Source: Salipiger mangrovisoli (GTDB lineage: Bacteria; Pseudomonadota; Alphaproteobacteria; Rhodobacterales; Rhodobacteraceae). Taken from it: a stretch of 64,000 nt of DNA. Shown here piece after piece: positions 26,028 to 34,943 of the stretch. Location of the stretch: contig NZ_JADFFK010000015.1 of the NCBI RefSeq assembly GCF_015223355.1, positions 62,001-126,000 on the forward strand. Direction: 5' to 3'. The position numbers and the translations under genes are program-made. How positions within the stretch are numbered: position 1 is the stretch's first letter; each line of letters starts with the position of its first letter. The notes under the pieces are model-generated. The model saw nothing but the letters and a program-made list of their open reading frames with translations, made no database searches and was not told the DNA's origin.

Positions 26028-26222
26028 ATGAGCACGCTTCTCGCCCTGACCATCCTTGTCGCCACTTCGGTCCTCGTTCTGGGGAACATCCGCGTCGTGG
26101 CGTCGGACACCTACCGCGCGCTGGCCAGCGCGACGTCCCGCGCCCGCGCAAGCGGAACGCTCGGCGCCAAGCTGGCCTTTGCCGTGCTCTGGCTATTGAT
26201 CTTCCTGCTGGGATACTTCTGA
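26028..26222 (+). CDS. Small two-helix membrane protein, first gene of the TelA-type operon
   Basis: A 64-residue protein with an N-terminal helix (LLALTILVATSVLVLGNI) and a C-terminal helix (LAFAVLWLLIFLLGYF), joined by a short Ser/Arg-rich loop (SDTYRALASATSRARASG). I recognise no family. It precedes the XpaC-like gene by 54 bases in the same direction. The small size and two helices fit a membrane adaptor. Confidence 0.7.
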   Translation: MSTLLALTILVATSVLVLGNIRVVASDTYRALASATSRARASGTLGAKLAFAVLWLLIFLLGYF

Positions 26223-26276
26223 CCCGGCACCACCCGCCCCTCCGGCCGCCCGGCCCAACGCAAGACGGAACTGACC

Positions 26277-27110
26277 ATGGGAACGACACGAAAGTCTCGC
26301 AGGCAGCCCTCGGCTTCCGGCCCTCTCGAGTCCGGCATCGGCATTCTGCTGCTCGCCGCCTTCCCGCTGCTTCTGCTGCTGTTCCAGGGTCCGCCGGCGA
26401 CCGCCTTCACCGCGGTGCTGATGCTGGTGATCTTCGCCGTCGCGCTCCGGCTGATCCACCGCGGTAACGCCATCGCCGCCGCCTACGCCGCCGCCGACAC
26501 CGCCCGGGCACCGCGCCTGCCGCGCAAGATGATCGGCTCCGGTCTGCTCGGTCTGCTGGTGATGATTCTCGCCGGGCATCATTTCGTCTCGCTGGCGATC
26601 CCCTTCGCGCTCGGCCTGCTCGGCTTCGGCCTTGGCGTCGCCGCCTTCGGCAGAGATCCGCTCACCGACAAGGAGGGGGCGCCCGACGAGGACCTGCGCC
26701 ACCTGCGCACGCAGGAGACGCTAGAGCGGATCGACGCCGCCATCGCCGCCGCGGTGGCCGACGTGGCGGCGCTTGGCGATGCCGAGCTCAGCCGCCGTGC
26801 CGAAGCGCTCCAGAGCGGCGTGATGGGGCTGTTGCATGCGATCTCGCAAGATCCGCTCGCAGCACGCCGCCTGCGCAAGCCTGTCGCGCGTTTCCTCGAA
26901 CTTTTGGGCAAGGAAAATGCCCGGCTGATCGGAGCCTGGGGCAGCAAGGACCGGCTCAAGGCAAGGCGCCGCTATCTGACCCGTCTCACCATGCTCGGCG
27001 AGGCTTTCGAGGACCGGCTGCGCAAGGCTGGCACCGAACAGGGCCGCGACGCCTATGACGTCGAGGCCGACCTGCTGTGGAACCGGATGGTCGACAAGCG
27101 GGTGGCCTGA
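26277..27110 (+). CDS. XpaC-like membrane protein (5-bromo-4-chloroindolyl-phosphate hydrolysis family)
   Basis: The 277-residue protein has a basic N-terminus, about four transmembrane segments in residues 20-125 (GIGILLLAAFPLLLLLF, GLLGLLVMILAGHHFVSLAI and two more), then a soluble helical domain starting near GRDPLTDKEG. The late helices contain RRLRKPVARFLELLGKE and ARRRYLTRLTMLGEAFEDRL. This layout matches the XpaC proteins that accompany TelA. The enzyme name of the family is historical; the real activity is unknown. It shares the domain plan of the gene at 27289. Confidence 0.75.
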   Translation: MGTTRKSRRQPSASGPLESGIGILLLAAFPLLLLLFQGPPATAFTAVLMLVIFAVALRLIHRGNAIAAAYAAADTARAPRLPRKMIGSGLLGLLVMILAGHHFVSLAIPFALGLLGFGLGVAAFGRDPLTDKEGAPDEDLRHLRTQETLERIDAAIAAAVADVAALGDAELSRRAEALQSGVMGLLHAISQDPLAARRLRKPVARFLELLGKENARLIGAWGSKDRLKARRRYLTRLTMLGEAFEDRLRKAGTEQGRDAYDVEADLLWNRMVDKRVA

Positions 27111-27196
27111 GCCTTCCGCGCCGGAACTCCCCCCTAGCAAGTACCCCGCGAAGCGCTTAGGTTCTTGTGGAACCGAGAGAGCTTGCGGGGATCATC

Positions 27197-27286
27197 ATGA
27201 CCGACAAGGGCTTGCGCAAGGTGGCCTATGTGCTGCTGATTGTGCTTCTCTTCGGAGTTTCTTCCGGCTGGCTGGGAGGGCTCTGA
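27197..27286 (+). CDS. 29-residue single-helix membrane microprotein
   Basis: A short gene between the two XpaC-like genes, below usual annotation limits. It encodes MTDKGLRKV followed by a hydrophobic helix (about 9-24, AYVLLIVLLFGVSSGWLGGL) and stops at 27284-27286. GCGGGG lies just upstream. Its TGA is 2 bases before the TTG start of the next gene, a spacing that suggests coupled translation. No family is recognised. Confidence 0.6.
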   Translation: MTDKGLRKVAYVLLIVLLFGVSSGWLGGL

Positions 27287-27288
27287 CC

Positions 27289-28188
27289 TTGGCACAACGC
27301 TATGGCGGAAAATACAGCCCTGACGGGTCTTCCAAAGACGTCAAGACGCAGGACGAGCGTCCGCTCTACCACGGCGCGCGCGTCGATCCGGTGGGCGCAC
27401 GCTCGAACGTGCTCTTCGTTCCGCCGATCGTGCTTGCCGCAACCTCGCTGACATCCGGCGCTGCCGGTCTGGCGGTCGGTCTGGTTGGCGCGGGCGTGCT
27501 GTTGCTCGGGGCCTGGTTGCTGCGCGACGGCCTGCGCGCTCAGGCCGCCTACGACGAACGCAGGATCGCCCGCCGTCCCGCCATCCCGCGCAAGTTCTTT
27601 GCCGCGGTCTGCGCCGGTGTCGGCGTCGGCCTCGCCGCCTTCAAGACCGACCCGGGCCTGGTGGCCCCGGTGCTCTACGGCCTGTCGGCCTTTGCCCTGC
27701 ACATCGGCGCCTTCGGACTCGATCCGCTGAAGCACAAGGGCATGGAAGGGATCGACACCTTCCAGCAGGACCGCGTCGCCAAGGTGGTGGACGAGGCCGA
27801 GACCTATCTCACCGCCATGGAGGATGCCGTGCGCCGCGCCGGTGACCGGCAGGTCGAGGCAAGGGTGCAGCGCTTCCACGCCAAGGCCAAGGATCTCATC
27901 CGCACCGTCGAGGAAGACCCGCGCGACCTGACCGCCGCGCGCAAGTACCTTGGCGTCTACCTGATGGGCGCGCGCGACGCGGCGGTGAAATTCGCCGACA
28001 TCTACAGCCGCACCCAGGACCGGGGCGCGAAATCCGATTTCATGATGCTGCTGACCGACCTCGAAGAGAGCTTCGGCCAGAAGAACCAGAAGCTTCTGCT
28101 CGACAACAATGCCGACCTGACGGTGGAAATCGACGTGCTGCGCGACAGGTTGCAGCGCGAAGGCGTGCGACTGACAGAGCCTGAATGA
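27289..28188 (+). CDS. XpaC-like protein, second copy, TTG start
   Basis: The 299-residue protein begins with TTG (read as Met) in MAQRYGGKYSPDGSS, preceded by GGGAGGG at 27275-27281. Two hydrophobic segments follow (about 45-80 and 100-150), then the cytosolic XpaC helical domain: FGLDPLKHKGMEGIDTF, then ARVQRFHAKAKDLIRTVEEDP and AARKYLGVYLMGARDAAVKFAD. The second half is likely coiled. It is the closest upstream partner of telA, only 23 bases away. Confidence 0.85.
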   Translation: MAQRYGGKYSPDGSSKDVKTQDERPLYHGARVDPVGARSNVLFVPPIVLAATSLTSGAAGLAVGLVGAGVLLLGAWLLRDGLRAQAAYDERRIARRPAIPRKFFAAVCAGVGVGLAAFKTDPGLVAPVLYGLSAFALHIGAFGLDPLKHKGMEGIDTFQQDRVAKVVDEAETYLTAMEDAVRRAGDRQVEARVQRFHAKAKDLIRTVEEDPRDLTAARKYLGVYLMGARDAAVKFADIYSRTQDRGAKSDFMMLLTDLEESFGQKNQKLLLDNNADLTVEIDVLRDRLQREGVRLTEPE

Positions 28189-28211
28189 GAGACAGTCACG
28201 GAGGAAGTCCG

Positions 28212-29414
28212 ATGTCCGAGAATGTGAGAACCAAGGCCCAGCAGGAGCTGGCACTGGTGGAAGAGGTGAATGCTGTGATCCTGCCCGACCCCAAGCCCGC
28301 GGATGTGGTGGAGAGTTTTGACGCCGCCTCCCCCGAGGTGACCGAGGAAATCCGCGCGCGCATGGACGAGATCGACATGGAGGACACCCAGTCGATCGTC
28401 TCCTTCGGATCTGCCGCACAGGCCGAACTGCAGGAGATCAGCCAGGCGATGCTTGCCGACGTGCGCAACAAGGACGTCGGTCCGGCCGGCGACAGCCTGC
28501 GCGACATCGTCACCACCATCCGCGGGTTCTCGGTTTCGGAACTGGACGTGCGCCGCAAGCGCAGCTGGTGGGAGAAGCTGATCGGCAAGGCCGCCCCCAT
28601 GGCCAAGTTCACCGCCCGCTACGAGGAGGTGCAGACGCAGATCGACAGGATCACCGACAACCTGCAGAAGCACGAGCACACGCTGCTCAAGGACATCAAG
28701 TCGCTCGACCTGCTCTACATCAAGACCCTGAACTTCTACGACGAACTGGCGCTCTACATCGCCGCCGGGGAAAAGAAGATCGAGGACCTGGACGCCACCG
28801 ACATCCCTGCCCGCGAAGCCGCCGTCGAAGCCGCCTCCGAGGACCAGAAGGTGATGAAGGCGCAGGAACTGCGCGACCTGCGCGCCGCCCGCGATGATCT
28901 GGAACGCCGGGTGCACGACCTGAAGCTGACGCGGCAGGTCACCATGCAGTCGCTGCCCTCGATCCGGCTGGTGCAGGAGAACGACAAGAGCCTCGTCACC
29001 AAGATCAACTCGACGCTGGTCAACACCGTGCCGCTCTGGGAAACCCAGCTGGCGCAAGCGGTGACCATCCAGCGCTCGTCCGAGGCCGCCGCCGCCGTGC
29101 GTGACGCCAACGACCTGACCAACGAATTGCTCACCTCGAACGCCAAGAACCTGCGCGAGAGCAATGCCGCCATCCGCACCGAGATGGAGCGCGGCGTCTT
29201 CGACATCGAGTCGGTCAAGCAGGCCAATGCCGACCTGATCGCCACGATCGAGGACAGCCTGCGCATCGCCGACGAGGGCAAGGCGCGGCGTGCCAAGGCC
29301 GAGGAAGACCTCAAGCACATGGAAGCCGAACTGCGCGACACGCTGGCCTCGGCCAAGTCGCGCTCGACCGGCACCGGCGACAACGCGGCCACCTCGGTTC
29401 CTTCGAGGTCGTGA
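28212..29414 (+). CDS. telA: TelA-type toxic anion resistance protein
   Basis: The 400-residue soluble, almost wholly helical protein matches TelA/KlaA: the FGSAAQAELQEISQAMLADVR start, SWWEKLIGKAAPMAKFTARYEEVQTQID in the middle, then DDLERRVHDLKLTRQVTMQSLPSIRLVQ. Family members give tellurite or other stress tolerance and work with XpaC. Coiled-coil helices dominate. The ATG at 28212 follows GGAGGAAG. It stops 4 bases before the next gene. Confidence 0.92.
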   Translation: MSENVRTKAQQELALVEEVNAVILPDPKPADVVESFDAASPEVTEEIRARMDEIDMEDTQSIVSFGSAAQAELQEISQAMLADVRNKDVGPAGDSLRDIVTTIRGFSVSELDVRRKRSWWEKLIGKAAPMAKFTARYEEVQTQIDRITDNLQKHEHTLLKDIKSLDLLYIKTLNFYDELALYIAAGEKKIEDLDATDIPAREAAVEAASEDQKVMKAQELRDLRAARDDLERRVHDLKLTRQVTMQSLPSIRLVQENDKSLVTKINSTLVNTVPLWETQLAQAVTIQRSSEAAAAVRDANDLTNELLTSNAKNLRESNAAIRTEMERGVFDIESVKQANADLIATIEDSLRIADEGKARRAKAEEDLKHMEAELRDTLASAKSRSTGTGDNAATSVPSRS

Positions 29415-29418
29415 CCAT

Positions 29419-30396
29419 ATGCGGAGCTGGGGTCGTTTCGTACTGGTCATCTTGATTTTCGCAGGTCTTGCAGCCTGCGATAGTTCCACCCTTGCTCCGC
29501 GCAGCACCGGCGTGCCGCCGCAGTCCCGTCCGTCCGGCCTCAGGCCGCCGGAACCGGTCCAGGACGCGGTGCCACGCCAGTCTCTCGCAAGCTACGACCT
29601 CGAGGTCTACTACGCGCGCGTGCAGAATGACCTGCTCTCGCAGGGGCTGCTGCGCACCGACGGCGGCGGCCCCGACACGCCGATCACCGACACCATGCTG
29701 GTGCGCAATTTCGAGCGCATCGCGCTGGCCGAGGAATACGCCCGCGGACAGGGGCTGAAGCCCTCGCGCGGCGAGCTCGGGCGTGTGAAGAAATGGGAAA
29801 AGCCGGTGCGGGTCTCGGTCGAATTCGGCGCGCATGTGCCGGAGGATCAAAAGGTGACCGATCGCAACATGCTCGGTGCCTACGTGGACAGGCTGGCGCG
29901 CATAACCGGACATCCCGTGTCGATGTCCAACAGCAGGCCGAACTTCCACGTGCTGTTCATGTCCGAGGACGACAAGACCACCATCGCGCCACGCATCAAG
30001 GAGCTGGTGCCTGACGTGAACCCCACGGCGCTGGCGGTCTTCGACAACCTTCCGCGCGAGATTCACTGCCTCGTCATCGCTTTCTCGGAAGAGCCGGGCG
30101 GCTATGCCTACGGGCAGGCGATCGCGGTGATCCGCTCGGAACACCCGGACCTGCTGCGCCGCTCCTGCGTTCACGAGGAAGTGGCGCAGGGCCTTGGTCT
30201 CGGCAACGACAGCCCCGAAGCCCGGCCGTCTATTTTCAACGACGATGACGAGTTCGCTTTGCTCACCAGCATGGACGAGATGCTGCTGAAGATCCTCTAT
30301 GACCCGCAGCTCAAGCCCGGCATGGACGCGGCCGCCTCGCGGCCCATCGTGCAGGGCCTCGCCGCGCAGCTGACCGGCGGCCTCGGGCCGAGCTGA
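29419..30396 (+). CDS. DUF2927 lipoprotein
   Basis: The 325-residue protein starts with a lipoprotein signal peptide (MRSWGRFVLVILIFAGLAAC), with the lipid cysteine at about 20. It fits DUF2927, whose signature SCVHEEVAQGLGLGNDSPEA contains an HExxxQGLG core reminiscent of zinc peptidases. The region FNDDDEFALLTSMDEMLLKILYDP is also typical. The cellular location would be the periplasmic face of a membrane. Its place after telA by 4 bases ties it to the same system. Confidence 0.8.
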   Translation: MRSWGRFVLVILIFAGLAACDSSTLAPRSTGVPPQSRPSGLRPPEPVQDAVPRQSLASYDLEVYYARVQNDLLSQGLLRTDGGGPDTPITDTMLVRNFERIALAEEYARGQGLKPSRGELGRVKKWEKPVRVSVEFGAHVPEDQKVTDRNMLGAYVDRLARITGHPVSMSNSRPNFHVLFMSEDDKTTIAPRIKELVPDVNPTALAVFDNLPREIHCLVIAFSEEPGGYAYGQAIAVIRSEHPDLLRRSCVHEEVAQGLGLGNDSPEARPSIFNDDDEFALLTSMDEMLLKILYDPQLKPGMDAAASRPIVQGLAAQLTGGLGPS

Positions 30397-30437
30397 CGGC
30401 AGGCCAGAACCGGGCCGGACCAACACAGGAGACGATC

Positions 30438-31556
30438 ATGGGAATTCTGGATTTCCTCTCGGGACAGTTCATCGACGTCATCCACTGGACGGATGACACC
30501 CGCGACACGATGGTCTGGCGCTTCGAGCGCGAGGGGCACGAGATCAAATACGGCGCCAAGCTTACCGTGCGCGAGGGACAGGCAGCGGTCTTCGTCCACG
30601 AAGGCCAGATCGCCGATGTCTTCACCCCCGGTCTCTACATGCTCGAGACCAATAACATGCCGATCATGACCAGCCTTCAGCACTGGGATCACGGCTTCCG
30701 CTCGCCCTTCAAGTCCGAGGTCTACTTCGTCAACACGACGCGGTTCAACGGGCTCAAATGGGGCACCAAGAACCCGATCATCTGCCGCGACCCCGAGTTC
30801 GGCCCGGTGCGGCTGCGCGCCTATGGCACCTACTCGGTGCGCGTGTCGGACCCGGCAAAGTTCCTCGTCGAGATCGTCGGCACCGACGGCGAGTTCACAT
30901 CGGGCGAGATCAGCTTCCAGATCCGCAACATCATCGTGCAGGAGTTCTCGCGGCTGATCGCCTCGTCGGGGATCCCGGTGCTCGACATGGCAGCCAATAC
31001 GCAGGAACTGGGCCAGATGCTGTCCAAGGGCATCTCGGCCACCATCGCCGAATACGGTCTGACCCTGCCCGAGCTCTATATCGAGAACATCTCGCTGCCC
31101 GACGCGGTCGAGCGAGCGCTCGACAGGCGCACCTCGATGGGGGTGGTCGGCGATCTCGATGCCTACACCCGCTTCCAGGCCGCCGAGGCGCTGGGGGCCG
31201 AGGGCTCTGCCGCCGGGCAGGCCATGGGCACCGGTTTCGGCGCGGGCATGGGAATGGCCATGGGCGGGGCGATGACCGGCGCGCAGGCCGGGCCCTGGGG
31301 CGCGCGTCCGCAACAGACTGCCGCCGCAGCACCGCCGCCTCCGCCGCCGGTCGAACACGTCTGGCACGTGGCGATCGACGGCCAAACGCAGGGGCCCTTC
31401 TCCAAGGCACGCATGGGCCGGATGGTCACCGAGGGAGCCCTGACCCGCGAGAGCTATGTCTGGACGCAGGGCCAGGACGGCTGGAAACGCGCCGAGGACG
31501 TCACCGAGCTGGCGCAGCTCTTCACCGTTCTGCCGCCGCCTCCGCCGGGCGCGTGA
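30438..31556 (+). CDS. SPFH-domain 'virion-core-like' protein with C-terminal GYF_2-like domain
   Basis: The 372-residue protein starts with the YdjI-type SPFH fold: MGILDFLSGQFIDVIHW, then VREGQAAVFVHEGQIADVFTPG. A Gly/Ala/Met-rich linker (about 250-295) and a run of prolines follow. The last 60 residues (HVWHVAIDGQTQGPFSKARM, then GALTRESYVWTQGQDGWKRAEDV) form a GYF_2-like peptide-binding domain. SPFH proteins assemble membrane-associated rings. A 35-base overlap with the convergent gene at 31522 is seen at its 3' end. Confidence 0.85.
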   Translation: MGILDFLSGQFIDVIHWTDDTRDTMVWRFEREGHEIKYGAKLTVREGQAAVFVHEGQIADVFTPGLYMLETNNMPIMTSLQHWDHGFRSPFKSEVYFVNTTRFNGLKWGTKNPIICRDPEFGPVRLRAYGTYSVRVSDPAKFLVEIVGTDGEFTSGEISFQIRNIIVQEFSRLIASSGIPVLDMAANTQELGQMLSKGISATIAEYGLTLPELYIENISLPDAVERALDRRTSMGVVGDLDAYTRFQAAEALGAEGSAAGQAMGTGFGAGMGMAMGGAMTGAQAGPWGARPQQTAAAAPPPPPPVEHVWHVAIDGQTQGPFSKARMGRMVTEGALTRESYVWTQGQDGWKRAEDVTELAQLFTVLPPPPPGA

Positions 31557-32148
31557 CCGGAATGTAGGAGGCGGGCATCACCGCCTCCGGCTGCATCCCG
31601 GTCTCAGCCTTGCCCAGCAGCGCCGGGGCAAGGCAGGCATCCGCAGGGAAACTCACCGCATCGTCGCGCGTCGCCGGGAAGGGTCGCGAGGGCGTCACTT
31701 GCGAGGCGGTCACCAGTTGGCCATTCAGGCACAAGTCCTGCGCCGCGTTGCCGATGTTGAAGCCGAACCCCTCGCGGCCGCAGTCGTTGCCGAACCCGTT
31801 CATGTTCCAGGCCTGCGGCATCGGGCTTTGCGGACCGAATACCTCGAAGGCGTTCTGCTTGGGCCGGAAGGTGAGCGACCAGCTGGTATCCTCGGTTCTC
31901 ATGCCCAGCGCCCAGCGGCCGATCGGCGCATCCTCGAGGAAGCCCTCGACGACGAAACACTCGACGTCCTCTGCAAAGACGTAGTCACGCTCGGCCAGGG
32001 TGGCATCGATGGCGATGGCCCCGCGCATCGCGTAGCCGCCGTTGCCCTGCCATTCGAAGCGCCAGGCTAGATCGGCCGCCTGCACCGCGCCCGCCCCGGC
32101 CACCAGCGCCAGCCCGGCCATGACCGCGCCCCTCGTCCAACCTGACAT
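31522..32148 (-). CDS. Exported protein of unknown function
   Basis: The 208-residue protein starts with a signal peptide (MSGWTRGAVMAGLALVAGAG, cleavage near VQAA-DL). The mature part has paired cysteines (VECFVV, NDCGRE, DLCLNG, DACLAP) that could form disulfides, and a final Ala/Glu-rich tail. I recognise no domain. The ATG at 32148 is chosen; a GTG at 32160 is possible. It is transcribed against the SPFH gene and shares its last 35 bases. Confidence 0.65.
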   Translation of the reverse strand: MSGWTRGAVMAGLALVAGAGAVQAADLAWRFEWQGNGGYAMRGAIAIDATLAERDYVFAEDVECFVVEGFLEDAPIGRWALGMRTEDTSWSLTFRPKQNAFEVFGPQSPMPQAWNMNGFGNDCGREGFGFNIGNAAQDLCLNGQLVTASQVTPSRPFPATRDDAVSFPADACLAPALLGKAETGMQPEAVMPASYIPVTRPAEAAAER

Positions 32149-32402
32149 GTGTTTCCCCACTATCCCCGTTCTGGCGCCAGCCTAGAGGCAACGGCGCGGA
32201 ATGCAAAAGTGGAGGATGTGAACTTCTCGTGTGCAGGGCGCTGCGACGGGCGCGCAGCCCGACGGCGGTGCATGCCTCGGATGCCCAGTGCAGGCGACCA
32301 GGAGGCAGAGGCTCGGTGTCCCCTCAAAACCGGTTTCCTCTCCCGCGCGTCCCGCCTAGGGTGACCGTGCCGGAAAAAGGCGGATCTGGAGGATCTTCGG
32401 GC

Positions 32403-33521
32403 ATGAACGAAACCCATCGCTTTCCCTGCGAGCAATGCGGTGCCGACTACCGCTTCGATCCCGCCGCAAACGAGCTGGTCTGCGATCATTGCGGGCACAG
32501 CCAGCCGATCGAATCCGCCGGACCCTGGGAAAGCGACATCCGCGAGCTCGACTTCCGCGCCGCCATCGAGAACCTGCTGCCGCTGCAGGAGATGGAGGAC
32601 CTGCGGGTCACCAAGTGCCCGAACTGCGGCGCCGAGGTACAGTTCGACCCCGACTCCCACGCCACCGAATGCCCTTTCTGCGCCACCCCCGTGGTCGCCG
32701 ACACCGGCACCAATCGCCAGATCAAGCCCAAGGGGGTGCTGCCCTTCGCGCTCGACGAGAAGACCGCTCATCAGGCGATGAACGACTGGCTCGGACGGCT
32801 CTGGTTCGCACCCAACGGGCTCAAGGAATATTCCCGCAAGGGCCGCAAGATGCAGGGCATCTACGTGCCTTACTGGACCTTCGACGCCAAGACCCGCAGC
32901 GAATACAGCGGCGCGCGCGGCACCGTCTACTACGAGACGCACACCGTCATGCGCGACGGCAAGCGCCAGCAGGTACAGGTTGCCAAGGTGCGCTGGACCC
33001 CGGTGCGCGGGCGGGTCGCGCGGTTCTTCGACGACGTGCTCGTGCTGGCCTCGAAGTCGCTGCCGAAGCGCTTCACGGATGCGCTCGAGCCCTGGGATCT
33101 CAGCCGCCTCGAACCTTACCGCCCCGAGTTTCTTGCCGGGTTCCGGGCCGAGGGCTATCAGGTCGATCTCGATGCAGGCTTCGTCGAGGCGCGGCACCTC
33201 ATGGACCGGCAGATCACCCGCGACATCAAGTTCGATATCGGCGGTGACCAGCAGCGGATCACCGCGGTGGACACGCAGGTCTCGGACGTCACCTTCAAAC
33301 ACGTGCTGCTGCCGGTCTGGCTGGCGGCCTACAAGTTCCGCGGCCAGACCTACCGCTTCGTGGTCAACGGCACGACGGGCCGGGTGCAGGGCGAAAGGCC
33401 ATGGTCTGCCTGGAAGATCGCCGTGGCGATCATCCTCGGCACCATCGCCGCGGCGCTGATCGGCTACATGCTGTCGCAGTCGCAAGGCGGTGGCGGCTTC
33501 TCGGTGCCCATTGGCTATTGA
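32403..33521 (+). CDS. Zinc-ribbon membrane protein associated with the SPFH gene
   Basis: The 372-residue protein has two zinc ribbons at the N-terminus: CEQCG...CDHCG (about residues 9-29) and CPNCG...CPFC (about 74-98). A central beta-rich domain contains YVPYWTFDAKTRSEYSG and RPEFLAGFRAEGYQVDLDAG. The last 35 residues form one transmembrane helix (KIAVAIILGTIAAALIGYML). Homologues are often mislabelled as primosomal helicase; there is no helicase motif. It accompanies SPFH/YdjI proteins, so it is probably part of the same membrane complex. Confidence 0.82.
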   Translation: MNETHRFPCEQCGADYRFDPAANELVCDHCGHSQPIESAGPWESDIRELDFRAAIENLLPLQEMEDLRVTKCPNCGAEVQFDPDSHATECPFCATPVVADTGTNRQIKPKGVLPFALDEKTAHQAMNDWLGRLWFAPNGLKEYSRKGRKMQGIYVPYWTFDAKTRSEYSGARGTVYYETHTVMRDGKRQQVQVAKVRWTPVRGRVARFFDDVLVLASKSLPKRFTDALEPWDLSRLEPYRPEFLAGFRAEGYQVDLDAGFVEARHLMDRQITRDIKFDIGGDQQRITAVDTQVSDVTFKHVLLPVWLAAYKFRGQTYRFVVNGTTGRVQGERPWSAWKIAVAIILGTIAAALIGYMLSQSQGGGGFSVPIGY

Positions 33522-33584
33522 GCGGAGCCGTCCCGGCGGGATAGGTATAGCGCTAACACATCCCAGGAGACGAGGGAGCGAGAA

Positions 33585-34496
33585 ATGATCCTGTGCTGCG
33601 GTGAATCGCTGATCGACATGCTGCCCCGGACCAGCACCGGCGGCGAGCCCGCCTTTGCCCCGGTGGCAGGCGGCGCGGTGTTCAACACCGCCATTGCCCT
33701 TGGGCGGCTGGGGGCGCCCGCGGGCTACTTCGGCGGGCTCTCCACCGATCTGTTCGGCACGATCCTTTCGGGGGCCCTCGCGGCGTCACAAGTCGATTCC
33801 GCCACCTGCCCTCGCTCGGACCGTCCCACCACGCTGGCCTTCGTCACGCTGGTGGACGGGCACGCGCGCTATGCCTTCTACGACGAGAACACCGCCGGGC
33901 GGATGCTGGCCGAGGTCGATCTGCCCGCGCTCGGGGATGACGTCACCGCGCTCTTCTTCGGCGGCATCAGCCTTGTCGTGGAGCCCTGCGGCGACACCTA
34001 CGCGGCGCTCTGCGCGCGGGCGGGCGAGCGTGTGGTGATGATCGATCCCAACATCCGCCCCGGCTTCATCAAGGACGAGGCGCGCTACCGCGCCCGGCTC
34101 GCCGCGATGCTGGCGCGGGCCGACATCGTGAAGATCTCGGACGAGGACATGGCGTGGCTCGGCACGACGCCCGAGGCGCTGCTCGACGGCGGCACGGCGC
34201 TGGTGCTCGAGACCCGCGGCGCCGAAGGCGTGCTGGCGGTCACCGCCCGCGGCCGGATCGAGGTCGCCGCGACCCGCGCGGACGTGGTGGATACCGTGGG
34301 TGCCGGCGACACGTTCAACGCCGGTCTGCTGGCCGGACTCGAGCGCGACGGGCTGCTGACGCGCGCCGCGCTGCGCGAGACCGACCTGGAGGCGCTGCGC
34401 CCGGCGGTGGCGCTGGGGGCGCGGGCGGCAGCGGTGACCGTCAGTCGTGCAGGTGCCAACCCGCCATGGCTGCACGAACTGGACACAGACGCATGA
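33585..34496 (+). CDS. PfkB-family sugar kinase (fructokinase-like)
   Basis: The 303-residue kinase phosphorylates a sugar with ATP. The N-terminal signature is [30 protein letters not shown] and the C-terminal signature is [17 protein letters not shown], with the catalytic aspartate in GAGD. Fructose is the likely substrate ([12 protein letters not shown]-terminus), but other ketoses are possible. The start follows GGGAGCG. It overlaps dtd by 4 bases. Confidence 0.88.
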   Translation: MILCCGESLIDMLPRTSTGGEPAFAPVAGGAVFNTAIALGRLGAPAGYFGGLSTDLFGTILSGALAASQVDSATCPRSDRPTTLAFVTLVDGHARYAFYDENTAGRMLAEVDLPALGDDVTALFFGGISLVVEPCGDTYAALCARAGERVVMIDPNIRPGFIKDEARYRARLAAMLARADIVKISDEDMAWLGTTPEALLDGGTALVLETRGAEGVLAVTARGRIEVAATRADVVDTVGAGDTFNAGLLAGLERDGLLTRAALRETDLEALRPAVALGARAAAVTVSRAGANPPWLHELDTDA

Positions 34497-34936
34497 GAGC
34501 ACTGATCCAGCGCGTCTCGGAAGCCAGCGTGAGGGTCGAAGGCGCCGTCGTGGGCGAGATCGGCCCCGGCCTGTTGATCCTGATCTGCGCGATGCAGGGC
34601 GACACCGAGGCGCAGGCCGACAAGCTGGCCGCCAAGATCGCCAAATTGCGCATCTTCCGTGACGACGAAGGACGGATGAACCGCTCGGTGCTCGACACCT
34701 CGGGGGCCGCGCTCGTGGTCAGCCAGTTCACCCTTGCCGCAGACACCCGCAGCGGAAACCGCCCCGGATTTTCCACCGCCGCCGCCCCGGCGGAGGGCGA
34801 ACGGCTCTACGAGTACTTCGCCGGGCGCATCGCTGCGCAGGGCATCGCCACCGCCACCGGCCGCTTCGGCGCCGACATGAAAGTCGCGCTCATCAACGAC
34901 GGGCCGGTGACGATCTGGATGGACAGCGAGGGCTGA
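34493..34936 (+). CDS. dtd: D-aminoacyl-tRNA deacylase
   Basis: The 147-residue enzyme hydrolyses D-amino acids from tRNAs. It starts [17 protein letters not shown] and carries [17 protein letters not shown], with the cross-subunit Gly-cis-Pro motif in the last part (NDGPVTIW). The usual GNRPSF reads GNRPGF. Length is normal. It is translationally coupled to the sugar kinase (ATGA). Confidence 0.95.
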   Translation: MRALIQRVSEASVRVEGAVVGEIGPGLLILICAMQGDTEAQADKLAAKIAKLRIFRDDEGRMNRSVLDTSGAALVVSQFTLAADTRSGNRPGFSTAAAPAEGERLYEYFAGRIAAQGIATATGRFGADMKVALINDGPVTIWMDSEG

Positions 34937-34943
34937 CGCCGGT

